Shown piece after piece: positions 1 through 11,843 of a DNA stretch of 64,000 nucleotides. The position numbers were made by a program, and so were the translations under genes. This stretch comes from Auricularia sp. M13. Taxonomy: Eukaryota; Basidiomycota; Agaricomycetes; Auriculariales; Auriculariaceae. Within the stretch, counting starts at the first letter, position 1, and each line of letters begins with the position of its first letter. The DNA lies in assembly GCA_037042915.1 (NCBI GenBank), contig CM073198.1, positions 186,001 through 250,000 on the forward strand, written 5' to 3'. The notes below the pieces were generated by a model that was not told the DNA's origin, did not search any database, and saw only the letters and a list, made by a program, of their open reading frames with translations.

Positions 1-738
1 GCAATCATCTCGAAGGGAGTCGAAGTAACCAGACAAGAGAACGGCTTGTGGTGACATCCGTCGGCCAACCTTGGCGCACTAGCCGTCCGGGGTCGGCGAT
101 ACTAACGTCGCCGACGAGAAGCAAAAGAACTGGACGAGTTGCACAGCGATTTGCACATTAACCCGGGTCTTGAGTCCGAAGAACGACGGCTGCACCGCTG
201 CACACAGCGTCGATGAACGGTCTTGCCGGGTCGCCTCAGATTCGCAGATCCGGCGCGCCATGCGAGCACTTGTGGGTGCTCGCGAGGCGTACGCCGACTG
301 CTGGCGCCTCGGTGCGTGTCGCTGCTATCCGCGCGGCACGCGAGCAATATCCCGCACTCCAGGCATGCGGCCTGTTGATCTGTGAGCAGCACAGACGCAG
401 GTGGGTTCGGGGTGGGACGCGCGACCTATAATGGGTTTGGTTTTCCTTTCTGGTCCATTTTTGTAGTGGTAATTCTTGTAATCTTGCGATATGTTATGTA
501 TCTTCGGCTTGAGCGCGCTGCAGAACAGAATTACGGGTGAGCAGATCGAAATCAAAAGACTGCATAAGCTTGAAGAACAGCAGCGATGGGCTCTTGAGAA
601 GTCCTACATACACAATGCGTGCTGAGCGCGCCTCGCGTCGTAACTACACACTATACAGTGTCGAAACTTGACAAAGCAACCTGTCCGTTCTAAGTTTAGT
701 CTGCGTTGTTCCAGCAAGACTGCACATACCGCGACGAG
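1..738. other. Intergenic, no gene seen
   Basis: Only short unsupported reading frames are present. A GC-rich tract around 397-434 shares a segment of about 37 bp with 20579-20615 (both contain GGGGTGGGACGC followed by CGACCT and AATGG), so it belongs to a low-copy dispersed repeat. Nothing else is recognisable. Confidence 0.5.
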
Positions 739-1814
739 CTACGAGTCGTTGCGGCCGTCCGAATCCTGCTGCCGCTGGTCTCGAGCGATGACGTGCTCCT
801 TCTGCTGACTGTCGACGCCGAGCCAGAGCAGGTCCGGTCTGCTGTAATGGCCAACGTTGTCCAGGAATGCCTTGTTCGCGACGGCCTTGCTCAGGTCGAG
901 ATCCGCGTACACTATACCCTCCTTCGTCGGATCGCCAGAATGCAACGGCGAGGTCAGGCGTCTGCCATCCGGACCAAGGACGCAGCTATGCCCGCCGCCA
1001 GGTGTATGGAACAGCAGCCCGTTGTGCGTACGCATGACGTCCCGGCCGGCTTCCGTGCATACCGCAGTGCAGTGCAGCACGTACGCGCCGCTCTCAATAG
1101 CGTACGTCTGACTGAGGTTCTGGCAGCCCTCGGCGCTCATGCTCCACAGCCCGGGATGCGCGACGCCGCCGTGCGGGTCGAGCGGCGGCCACATGCTGAC
1201 GTGGACCGCCTCGCGGAGGCTGCAGGTGTGGTACTTCAGCAGCGGCTGCGTGTGCTCCCAGCACGCGAGCGCGCCGACCCTGACGATGCCGAGTTCGCCA
1301 CCAAAGTCGACGTCGACGACGTTCGACAGATCGGCGCCGGAGCCGTCGCCGAACACCGCGCGCTCGACGTGCGTTGGTTTGATCTTGCGCCGGTGCGTGA
1401 GCAGCTGCCCTGCGGGCGAGATGATGGCCTGCGCGATGTACAAGCTATCGCTGGGAGAGCGCTCGGAGAAGCCGAGCACCACCGCGATGGAATGGCGCTT
1501 CGCCGCTGCCTGAATCGTCTCAAATTCGGGCGAGCCGACAGTCAGCGAGTTGTAGATGTATTTTGTGCCGAGTTCCATGTCCACTGGGCGGTCCCTGGCA
1601 AACTAAATCAGATAATCAGTGGCACAGTTGGGAGAGTCAGGGCTTACCAGATCCAACCAGGATAACCTGGCACCCAGCATTCAGGGAAGACGATGAGTCT
1701 GGCGCCGTTGTCGGCGGCTTCGGCGATGAGCTCGCAGGTCTTGTTTACGGTACCGGCGAGGTCAAGCCATTTGGGCTCGGCCTGAGTGACCGCAACGCGA
1801 AGTGAGTGCGCCAT
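739..1814 (-). CDS. Nitrilase family protein (carbon-nitrogen hydrolase)
   Basis: Two exons (1648-1814 and 739-1594) joined across a 53-bp GT-AG intron give a protein of 340 residues, normal for fungal nitrilases, which hydrolyse nitriles to acids or amides in the cytosol. The catalytic triad is visible: the glutamate in [13 protein letters not shown] near residue 45 (exon 1), the lysine in [11 protein letters not shown], and the nucleophilic cysteine in [11 protein letters not shown]. The start was chosen because [14 protein letters not shown] is the standard beta-strand beginning of the family and the intron joins GYPGWIW to DRPVD in frame, as in arylacetonitrilase-like fungal enzymes. The family shows that it is a nitrilase; the substrate (aryl nitrile, aliphatic nitrile or cyanide) cannot be read from sequence. 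It looks intact, and a long opposite-strand frame is only its shadow. Confidence 0.9.
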
Positions 1815-2377
1815 GTAAGAGCGGACACGCGGCCATCATCCTTGAGCAGCTTCCTAACAGCAGCCGCTGGTGCGCAACTGCTGCGCCAGTCGCGCCAGAA
1901 GAGAAGAGAAGAGCTCTTTAGCGCTGAACAGGTCTTCGCGAGTTCTCACGGCGTAGCGCTGAGCTGAGAGCGAGAAAAAAAAACAATTTTTTGAGAACTG
2001 AGGACGCGATGAGAGAAAAAAGACTGTAGCTGAGTTTCAAGTCGCGTTCTTACCCTTTCCTTCCCGCCATTCCCAATTCTGACCCATTGCCGCTCATCCC
2101 TATTACCAGCTCCACCTACTTCACCTACGTTGTCAGGCTATATCATCGAAAAATTGGTGATATATATCTGGCGCTGCTGGCCATGGGTGTTTTTTGTGCC
2201 GACAATACATAGATGTCAGGTAAATAAGACTTGCCTGCGTCCGACCTTGTTGATTGATTTAATTCTTGTAATGACAAAGTTTGATTCGCTTTCCAGACAT
2301 TATTCTTACTAGTGCCCGTGCCCAGCACCAGAGCATTATACACTCGTATAGCACCTCCTGCCCCAGGTATAGAGCAT
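1815..2377. other. Intergenic between nitrilase gene and palindrome 1
   Basis: AT-richer spacer with an A-run near 1977 and pyrimidine tracts around 2050-2110. No coding region recognised. It is outside the inverted repeat: homology to the other arm begins at about 2378. Confidence 0.5.
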
Positions 2378-2891
2378 TCTTCACGCCGCCGAGGAGGGCG
2401 CGCGGGATTCTGTACAGCAGACTGCCGGAGATACGTTCGAGCCGCGGCGCGGGGTGCGTGAGAACGTCGGGGAGGACGCCTGCGGTCCAGTCGATGGAAC
2501 GCATACGGTGCATGTGCTTCTCGACGACGGCCCACACGTCCGACGGCGCCTGTCTGCCGCTGAAGCCCCCGTAATGCAGGTCCACGGGATGGTGGCGCGT
2601 ATGGGAGAGCACGAGGTCGACGAGAAGGTGGTTCTTCCGATTGCCATCGGAGATATACAGCTGCGACCACACCCCAGTGCAATCGAACGCGGTGTGCCGC
2701 CAGAAACGCGAGACGTGGAGAATGGAGATGCGGTCCAAGATGTTGAGCGGGAGGAACAGGAAGCAGCGTCCCAGGGTTTCGACTGGGAGGGATTTGATGC
2801 CTGTTGTCGAGGCAGCGCTGGCGCCACAAATGAAGTGGTTAAGTAACGGTGGTAGGTAGATATCGGGAAGAGCGCACGCACGGCGTTCCAT
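2378..2891 (-). pseudogene. F-box/LRR gene, truncated copy at palindrome edge
   Basis: The reading frame starts at 2891 (MERRACALPDIYLPP) and includes an F-box-like stretch (SLPVETLGRCFLFLP, then ILDRISILHVSRFWR and TGVWSQLYI). It matches the first part of the F-box gene at 34482-36434 closely, then leaves homology at about 2378, after RIPRALLGG, and runs on into unrelated sequence. About two thirds of the protein, the LRR-like part, is missing. This copy lacks the 493-bp transposon found in the other copy and so shows the empty site. It is most likely a duplication-edge remnant, although a short F-box protein could still be made. Confidence 0.8.
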
Positions 2892-3502
2892 CCATTGCAG
2901 AAAGTGGTGGACTGGAGTTCTAGTGCACACTGCTCAGCAGTGTGCAAAGGCAACAGTTGGTTTGTTTGCAACTGCTTGGATCCTGCTTGCACGTGCTGCG
3001 CGGTTCCCGTTCATTCCTTCCATCTTCGTTCCTTCCAGCACGTCGTCCGGGCTGAGTAGACAGAGTATGCATCCCGTGGCGCCGTTGTCATCAGTGCAGC
3101 GGAAGTCGTGGGACAAGCTGAGAGTTGTTCGAGGCTGACAGTAAGAAGAATGAGGAAATGCTCGTGTCGGGGGTGGCACGCTAGGCCATGAGATGCTGGC
3201 ATAGAACAGGATAGTCAGATTAAAAAGAGAAAAGCTGAGACGCTCCAGTCGAGAGCTACACCGATAGCGCACGCCGAGGGAAGCAAGGAAAGCTTGAGCT
3301 GCTGGTGATTGCGCTACTGAGACCCGACACGCCTGACAGTTTTCTCGTGGCCGAGAGAGACAGCGACACGTTACTGCGACAGCGCACGTGGGAAGAAGGC
3401 AAAAGTCCAGCACATCGCATCAGCTGATTGGCTTTTTCCGGCGCGCGTCATGGCCAGCGGACCCTGACGACGGCAACCTCCGGATTCCACAATCTGTCTG
3501 TC

Positions 3503-4820
3503 ATGTCAGCGACGAGCACAGAACCCCACGACGCCCAGGGCACCGCGAGAAGGTGCGTCCGCTTCAGAGAGACTGTCACGGCGTCACACTGACCCTTTTG
3601 CGTGACAGCGTGCGCCTGCCTTCGCGAGACGCGACCGCGCTGGCAAACAAGCCGCCAGTATGGCCGCTGGAGTCGTCACCGAGCGCGCCCGCGCCGCTCA
3701 ACGCCCGCTGCGGCGCCAACAACGGTGTATGCTGCAAAGAGCTCAAAGACGACGACGAGCGGACGCTGGTCGACCCGGACATCGTGCGCGACATGTAAGC
3801 GCCGGTCCCAACGCAAATTCTCAGCGGTAGCTGACCGTTTGGATGTATACAGAGTAATCGGGCTCTCGGACGGGCTGACGGTGCCGTTCGCGCTGACGGC
3901 CGGGCTGAGCAGCCTGGGCGAGAGCAAGCTCGTCGTGCTCGGCGGCGTCGCGGAGCTCATCGCCGGCGCGATCAGCATGGGCATCGGCGGCTTCCTCGCG
4001 TCGCAGGCCGAGCGCGACCACTTCCGCTACCTGCGCGCCCACACCGCCGCCCGCGTCCTGCGCTCCTGCGACGGCGAGATGCAGCGCGAGGTCCACGCCG
4101 TCCTCGGCCCCGTCGGCATCGACGAGCAGCTCTCGACCAAGGTGCATTTCCTATTTTATTTTATTTTATCTTATTCAGGCTGAACTGCCCGCCTGCCTGA
4201 AGATTGCGCTCAAGCTCCGCGAGGTCGAAATGGACGCTCGAGGCGTCCGGCCCGGCACACGCGTCAGCACCATTGCCGATACAGAGGCCGGCCAGCTCAG
4301 ATGGGCCGCAGACGTCGGCCTCACCGCGTTTCTGCTCAAATTCGGCGAGGGCATTGGTACGCTCCTGGACTCGCCAATGGCAAGCTTCACGCTGACGCCA
4401 GGCGTGCAGAGGAAGTGCCCAACCGCCGGATGTACACGAGCGCGTTCACGATTGGGATGGGCTACCTCCTGGGCGGCCTCATCCCGCTCATGCCCTACTT
4501 CTTCACACCAAAAGCCAGCACAGGTACGCGCTTACTTCCACTCATGTCTGCCTTCCACCCACGCATTCCTTCCTGCCGCCTGGCATCTGCTCAATGCATA
4601 TTTCTTCCCGCTAAATCTGACACCCCGCTCTCTCGCAGGCCTGCTATACTCCTGCATCCTCACGGCAGTCATACTGCTCATCTTCGGCGCCGTCAAGACG
4701 CACGTCACGGGCGGCACGGGCGGCTTCAAGGGCTACGCGTGGGGCGCCGTCAGCACGCTCGCCGTGGGCGGCTGCGCGGCCGGCGCCGCCTGGGGCGTCG
4801 TCAAGGCGCTCGAGGGGTGA
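3503..4820 (+). CDS. CCC1: Vacuolar iron transporter, Ccc1/VIT1 type
   Basis: Six exons (3503-3552, 3609-3794, 3853-4141, 4179-4356, 4410-4523, 4639-4820) join in frame to 332 residues, the usual size for fungal Ccc1 proteins, which move Fe2+ and Mn2+ from cytosol into vacuole. Family hallmarks in order: VDPDIVRDIVIGLSDGL and VPFALTAGLSSLG (helix 1), KLVVLGGVAELIAGAISMG (helix 2), the acidic/His cytosolic segment from SQAERDHFRYLR through EMQREVHAVLG, AFLLKFGEGIEEVP, then TIGMGYLLGGLIPLMPYFF, YSCILTAVILLIFGAVK and a C-terminal glycine-rich helix ending VVKALEG. The start at 3503 (MSATSTEPHDAQG) was chosen because a 56-bp intron then joins it in frame to exon 2; upstream in-frame starts exist. 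The fourth exon is the one missing from the other arm, so this is probably the working copy. Confidence 0.88.
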
Positions 4821-5400
4821 GGAAGACGCTCAGACGCGCATTGCTCGGACCGGTGTACCTGTAAGATCTATAACTCGAAGGCGGATTGATTGTATGCTAT
4901 GGAGCGCCTTGCTCTTGTTACTGTCAGTGTAGAATGCGTTATTGCGCAGGGCTGTTCTAGTGGACTGGACTTTGAAAGGGTAAATACTCGCCGACGACCA
5001 TACTGTTTAATTCCTCACCGACCTCTCTCAGATTTCCAGCCGACCCGAAAACTGAGGTGCGATTCCTCTTCGATGTTCGTACAAGGCCGGTATCGCAGAG
5101 AACGACGTACACCGAAACAGGGTACAGTTTCAGGCCCAGGTGGCGGATACCCGCCTGATCATGGATTTAGCTATGAATTAAGATGCGGTTGCTGCATACC
5201 TCCTTCGTCAGAGGATGAGGATGAGCGCAAAGTCGGTGTGCTAGGCGAGTCAGACATGCTCGCCGTGTGGTCGTGGTTCGACCCGATACCGCCGGGCGTG
5301 GTGACGCCGGTCGAGCGTGTTCGCGCGCTTAGCGGAGTTGTAACCGCGTACCCGGCTTGTCCTTCGCCAACGCAGTCCACACGCTTGTCGCAGCGTCCTT
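4821..5400. other. Spacer and possible 5' exon of CR-type gene A
   Basis: A reading frame from about 5077 (MFVQGRYRRE) to 5429 is conserved in the other arm at 32129-32485. It contains an acidic patch (SEDEDERK) and could supply N-terminal sequence to the gene downstream, but no splice junction decides this. Confidence 0.35.
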
Positions 5401-7979
5401 GTGGCTCTGCGTACCGTTTACCGGGCTGATTTTGCGGCCTGCATACGCATACCTTTCCGCTCCTCGTTTTCCGCGTACTGGCCAGCATTTCATCTGTCAG
5501 ACTCTTCGGCGGACAGTGGTTCTGCGACGGGGCCAGCGGTTGGAATGGACGACTATCTGAAAATGATTTCCAACTGTATAGCCCTGTATCTGCAGTCACC
5601 CATAGAGCACCCAGTGTGGGAGCCTCCGACTCAGTACGATGGGGCCGATTCATGGACCGCGGATGACATGGAGCGATTGCGTGGCATGAAAATTCCCCAC
5701 GTTCCGTCTCGCGGGACTTTCAATTTGCCGGATATGATACTATATTCGTTAGGCAACCCAGAGCAACTCGATGCGTCGTTCCCAGGCCGGCTGTCCCAAC
5801 TAGTTTCAGAGCAAAAGCACGCGTACGTGGCACTAGATGGCACATTCCTCATGGCTAATCGCGCGTAGATATGTGTCTAACGCGTCTGGTACTGGTAAAA
5901 CGCGGCTTCTCTTCGAGATTCTTGCAGCGCACTGGGGCTTTTACTTTTCGTGCACATCCGACGCGGTGGTCGATCCGTACGGCTCTCTCGATTTGACTAC
6001 CGCGCTCGGCAGAATCTCCACGACCTTCGTCGGTCCCGGTCCACTGCACTACACGATCCCGTTCACAAACATTGTCCCGCGCAGTGCACGGTCGCGCATC
6101 ATCCATAACCGCCAAGTCGCTCATCGCTGCGTCAAGATGATCATCCTCGCTCGTCTTATGATATTCAAGATTTTCTGCGATGCTTTGGCCAACGTCGAGC
6201 TGCCAGACAGCACTGCTCGCATGAAATGGCTACTACTTCAACTTCGCCCGCGGGTGTACCTGGAAACTGACGTGTTTTGGGACATGGAGGCATTTCTGGG
6301 TCTCCTCGACGACGACATAATCACGCAGCGCATTTCTGCCTTGTACGCTGCCACAAAATCGAAGATCGCGTTCGTGGCGATCGACGAAACGAATGTCGCT
6401 CTGCAGAAGTTTCCGACTATGTTTGCGACCTCGAATTACCGCCGCCTCGTCTCTGTCTTTCGCGAGGTGGTGGCCTGCATGGCCACGCACCATCCAGATT
6501 CTCGTTTAATCATCGCCGGAACGGAACTTGACATGGAGCTTGCGAGGGACGCTGTGCAGTCCTCTAACTCGTCCTTCCGCTCTGTCGTGCTCTTCCATTC
6601 GCTCGGGCATTTTGCAACGTTAGAACGCACCTCCATGTATCTGAAACATTTTCTCGGGAGCGGCGTCTCGGACGCTCTCGCGCAGACCGCTCACACATGG
6701 CTCCGAGGACGGTGCGGGACGTCCTCTGTTCGATGTGCCCGCTCACGAACCCCCGAACAGACATCGCTTCCTTGCTGTATTTGTGATGTATACTCTGATT
6801 TATGGACTTCATCGCGCCGTACCGGTCCTGGACACCATCATTCACGTGTTCACTCAGTACCGGCGACCAGATAGTGAACTCGTTGGCAAGATCTCCCTCG
6901 GACTGGGATTCCCTGATGCCCGATTAGAAGGTAATTATCTGCACAACGTGTAGCGAGAACTAATCCACTCTCAGCCTCGCCTCTCGCTCTGCGCCTTCGC
7001 CATGCAGCACTGAACTTCCTTCATCACCACAAACCTACGTTATTTACTGCCGACGCCCCTGCACTTGTTTCTTTCGGTGTCGCTCTTTACGAGGGCAGCG
7101 CGCCGTACGCACGGTTCTTTGAGCCGCTGATCTACATCGGTATCGCACGATGGCTTCACAGGTCGGAGCGATACGGCGTTCACGGCGTCATCCAAGCCAG
7201 ACTCCAGGACCCGACGGTCCCTATTCAAGACGCTAGCCTGGCCGAGGGTCTCGCGGCTTGTCTCTGCAACTTGTTTTGTTCCGCATCCAACCCCCCCTTG
7301 CGCTCATTTCTGCACTTTTCTGGTCCTGATCCTGCGTTCGTTGAGGAACCTATGCAGCTTTTGCTTCCCCGCCTCTCGCAACGCCGCCGTGCGGCTCGAT
7401 TTCAGAGCGGCCACTTCTCCAGTGAAGCGTGTCTTCAGGTTGCCTCGTCTGCGGACGAGGTGTTCAACTGGTTCGACAATGCCGCGAGACCATTCTTGAT
7501 CCCCGACGCCGACTGTGGAGCAGATCTTATGTTTGCTGCCCAGTTGACCGGTGGGCGCAAGGTTCTTGTGTGTGTGCAAATCCAGCCCTTCTATTCGAGT
7601 CGCGCTCGGCGCGGAGCAAGGGTTGTTCCCGCCAATCCCGCTAGGTTCTATAAATCAGTACGCAGTCGTGCACATTCACTCCTGTTCGGGTTACTTATGG
7701 ACTTGCCAGCTACCAGAGGCACGAGACCGCTTCTTATCGTATCTTGCCCTCTTTCAGCCTCCTTCCGCTCGTACCGGAAACGACCCGCATCACTCGCCCG
7801 TGTTTCGAAAGTATAGTTCAATTCATCTGCTGAGCTTTGCCGAAGCATATCGATCGGGCGAGTCTTACGACCCGCCTGTCGCAACAATCGACTTCAACTA
7901 TCTGATTCAGCAGGCGCGTCCGACTGAGTTTGTACTCTCACAGGCGGAGGCCAGCGTAGAAGAATCGACCGCAATGTAA
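5401..7979 (+). CDS. CR-type gene A (P-loop NTPase plus nuclease-like C-terminus), left copy
   Basis: A multi-exon gene. A first segment (to about 5821) with an SADSGSATGP linker and a helical SPIEHPVWEPP region joins over a short intron to YVSNASGTGKTRLLFEIL, a Walker A motif at about 5885-5902. Walker B is FVAIDET at 6371-6388. A WLRGR-HRFLAVF junction crosses an intron near 6711-6765. After another intron near 6930-7005 the C-terminal part contains IPDADCGADLMF and KVLVCVQ, which resembles a PD-(D/E)xK nuclease core. This NTPase-plus-nuclease layout matches the CR (Crinkler-RHS-type) effector class expanded in fungi. It is a divergent paralogue of gene B next door. I cannot tell whether it is fully whole; the start is uncertain. 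The CR assignment rests on motif layout alone. Confidence 0.6.
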
Positions 7980-8245
7980 CTTGTTCTTTCTTCGGGTGAT
8001 TTATTTCCCCGCTTCAGTCGATGACTATCGGGATATTTCAGTGCTGCCACTGAGACGTCTGCTTTCTGTCGGGATCGGATTACTACACCGCAGGAAAGCA
8101 CCCGCAAGCGCCGTACACGCGTTTGGTTGCACCGATTGTACCTCGCTTGGTCTGCCCATCACCGCTGCCTACGCTCCTCCTCTCCACGCTCTCTCCTTGC
8201 AGTGGTACAATCTCATTTGCCTACCCATCCACAGCCATTTTGCCA

Positions 8246-11200
8246 ATGTCGGAGGCAAAGATACAATCCTGGCTCGCTGCAGCCAAGACGTCTTTTGACC
8301 CCGACCTCTACCGCCGATCTACGGACTTCCAGCGCTGCTGCACCTTCTGGGAAGCTGTGGGAGATTGTGATATTCCGCAGGGCTTCGAGCATACTGCTAT
8401 GGCCGTCGAATTCGAGGCGGATATGAAGAAGTTCACCAACCCACGGCCATCCAGTGCAGTGCTTAAGCGTCTCATTGGTGCCTGGTCACGAAGTAGGTCA
8501 CTCAGAAGTTGAATGAAATGATCACCTTACTTACTATTGTGTACAGAATTCACCGAAATGAACGAATCTGCGGCCGTCAGTGGCGATGGATTGGGTTCGT
8601 CAGAGCCGGATGTCGGCAACCGTAAGTCAGACGGCTTGAGGTGCAATGGAGCTCATATGCTAGCTAGCCTCTACCTTGGATAACAACTATGAAGGCGATT
8701 TTGTCACTTCCATCCCTGAAGACTTCTCATGGTGTCGTTACACAGGTCTCGGAGGAAGTGGCGTTAACGCCGCCACCGACGCTACCGGAGTGCCTAAGTC
8801 CGGTCCTGTCGATGAGAATGGCCTGTACCGCAATACCATACGAGCTATGGTTGAGACGAACGACGATGAAGCGGACGGTCCTCACCGCCCCCCTAAACGT
8901 GCGCTATTCATTCTGCAAAGAAAGACTTGAAATGATTGAGAGATCAATAGGGCAAAGGGACAATGACTTCACCAGGGCGGACGGCGATGAGCTCCAGTCG
9001 GGCATGCTTCAAGGATCTGAAGGTATGCTTCGGTCATAATACCCGTTTATATCCTGTTGATATGATTCTTTGCGGTAGCAAATGATACGAGTGAGCGCCG
9101 GCACCATCATGATTTGAGATCTGCCATTGACACTCCTATAGCTCCGCTGAGGCCTGACCCTGTTCATTCCAAAACCTGGACAGAGATTGAAAGTTCCGAT
9201 CTCTTCAAACGACTGAAGTCCACAATTGTGCAGCTGCTCGAGATGCTTATCGATCAAGGAGAAGACTACTGGAGCCGCTTCCACCCCGATCAGGAGCTTT
9301 GGAAAGATACTGATCCAGCTGTCAAGGAGCATGTGTCTTCGCTGAAGCTTCCCGAGGTCCCTCTGCGCTCTCAACCCTCTCTACCTGACCTGCTTCTCTA
9401 TGGTCTTGGCGGCCTTGATGTTCTTGACGATCAACATAACGCTCGTTTGCGGGCGATCCTCGCGAATGGGTTAGATTGGTGAGACGAAGTTGTTGAACCC
9501 ATTGCCCTTTGCTCATACATAGTCACAGCTATTTCGTGAATGCAGGCGGTGTCGGCAAGACTCGCATGTTATTCGAATGCCTTTATCGCGTATGGGGGCT
9601 GTTCTTCAACTGCTATCACGACGTCGGCTCGAATCCTTACGGTTCACGTGACCTCTCAACTGCTAAGGCTGTCTTGAACCACTCCCGTCTGAGTTTTAAC
9701 GGCAAGCTGGTCAACTTTCAGGCCCATGTTTCGAGTAGTGACCCGAACGCGGCTGCCATACGTCAATGCAACCTGACAATGGCCGAGCGTGTTTATCGGA
9801 CGCTCTACCTTGCCCGAATGCTGGTCTTTGACTGGTTCCTTACTGTGTGGACCAGTCGAAAGGGGTGCCGACCCAATCAAGATACCATGCGACTCTGGTG
9901 CATGCTGCAGATTCGACCCCACCTTGACAATAATTTCGATGTTTTCGACGAAGTCTTTCGTGCTATGATCGATTTGGATGCCAACAGTGCCTTGCTCAAA
10001 GCCAAATCAATAGCAGCGCCATGGCGTATCCCATTCGAACTCCTAGTCTTCGACGAAGTACATGTACCTGCCACGGAATTCGTTTCCGCATTCCAGGCCG
10101 CCAATTCCGCTAAGCCTCGCCCGTTGCTCAAGCCCCTCATCGGGATCATCAGCGACATTGCGCCTCTCGCCAAAGTCTACGTAGCTGCTACATATTTTAA
10201 CGAAGAGCTGATCAAAGAGGCACTGGGATCGACCTTGCTCAAGAACAGTCGTGAGCCTCCCACAGCCTTTACCGACTTCGGACAAGTCAACGACATGGCT
10301 AGCATTTTGTCAACGATGACGCATTTTCTCAGCGCAGAAACTGTCCGACGCATCTCACAGGCCGATCTGGCTGAAATCAAATATTGGATCCCGGGCAGGT
10401 CAGACACAGCAACGCTGACATAAATATCGCCGTCTCACCACTCTATAGGCATCGCTTCCTCGCCGACTTCATTCAATGGGTGTTGCAGCAGGGCGCAGAA
10501 CCTCAATGCATGATGAATGTGCTCCGGCGTCTGGTTCAGGGTAACGGGTTCCACGGGCACTTCGTGGGCGGGTATACCTCGCGAGATCTCGGGATTCTCT
10601 CGTATGAACCTGATACCTGCACCGCTGAGAGCGAAAACTTTGACGCGTGACTTAGTCTGTGAGTGTGATCAGCGATTGCTGTAACACATTCAAGTGCTGA
10701 TTAACTCGCGCAGCGGTTCATCAGGACATTTGCCAGACCGTCGTATGTTTCGTCATGAACGGCCAAACGCCATGCTGGCCCGAAGGAAAGCTCAAACACG
10801 TCACTCTGGGTATCGGCCGTGTGGTCACTACCGCCGACGGAAGGACCCATGTCACAATTGATGAGCATCTCGTATTGGCCGCTCTTATGCACTGGCTGGA
10901 CCAGAATCTTGGACAGTTTATTGCTGGGCTTGATCGATTGATGGCAGATACCCACGAGTCATCGCGCGGCCTGGCCTACGAGGATGTGTATACGTACCTC
11001 ATTTGGAACGCCTTTGTCGACGAAGGCCGGCCGCTGAACGAGGTCTTCGACTTCATTTACCTGGAACCCGCCTGGGCGAGCGAGAAGGCGCAACTTATCG
11101 ATGTCTTCAGTTCTCACTCCACAGACAACCAGGCGCATACGCTCGAGCGGAGTGCGACGACCCAGATAGGGATGAAGACGAAAACTGCGGAGGCGACGCG

Positions 11201-11843
11201 GGAATGGTTCGCAGGTCGAACTGACCGAATTCCTCTTCTGCAACCAGATGAGTTCTTTGGGCCCGACGTAGTCAATGGTCTGTTACTCTCTGGGGGGCGA
11301 GAAGTCCTTTTCCTGCATCAGCTCAAGTACTGGAACTCGCACAAGTCGTCCGACAAGTTCAGGGAGGCTGTTTATAAGCTGTCACCGGAAGGGCTGTACA
11401 AATCGGTTCGTACCCTCGCAGCTCTCCTGCAGGCTGTCAGCTGAAACGGACAAGTGTCGCCACGAATTCACCGCGCTCAAGACGCACCTGGGTCATTTCA
11501 AAGCACGCCCAGATCTCCCGATGCCTCCACCGCATCCAGACGAGTCCACGCACAAGACGGTACTGAGATACGCCATTCCTTCCGCCATGAGACGCTGACT
11601 CCGTCCCAGTACAAATACCGCACATCCCTCCCAGAGTATTCGTTGATACGTGTCTTTGGCGCGTTCAAGGGCACGTATCAATGTCCAAAGCTTGACCAAA
11701 GTCTTGGGCGATATCCGATAGCCGTACCTGCCGCTGGATTGATCGGTGATGGTCTTCTTAGGTTCCCCGCATTCAGGCGGGCAGTAGAGAATGCCGCAAG
11801 GGTCGAGAGCGAACGGAAGCTTAAGAACAAGAAGACAACGTAG
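8246..11843 (+). CDS. CR-type gene B (P-loop NTPase plus PD-(D/E)xK-like nuclease), left copy
   Basis: The start at 8246 (MSEAKIQSWLAAAK) is followed by a helical region, several short introns, and a conserved SSDLFKRLKSTIVQLLEM segment (about 9195-9250). Walker A is NAGGVGKTRMLFECL at about 9540-9580. Walker B is LLVFDEVHV at 10040-10066. KYWIPGR joins HRFLADFIQWV across an intron near 10400-10450, the same junction as in gene A. The C-terminal domain holds FFGPDVVNGLLL and EVLFLHQLKYW (about 11252-11332), fitting the acidic and (E/Q)xK positions of a PD-(D/E)xK nuclease. The tail to 11843 is basic (ERKLKNKK). Family knowledge suggests a toxin-like or genome-conflict ATPase-nuclease; this is inference. 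Its twin lies inverted at 25162-29302. Confidence 0.62.

Noticed and set aside
706-1665. Long plus-strand frame of 319 codons
   Set aside because: It is the opposite strand of the nitrilase gene, which has catalytic residues and a proper intron; the plus frame has no domain.
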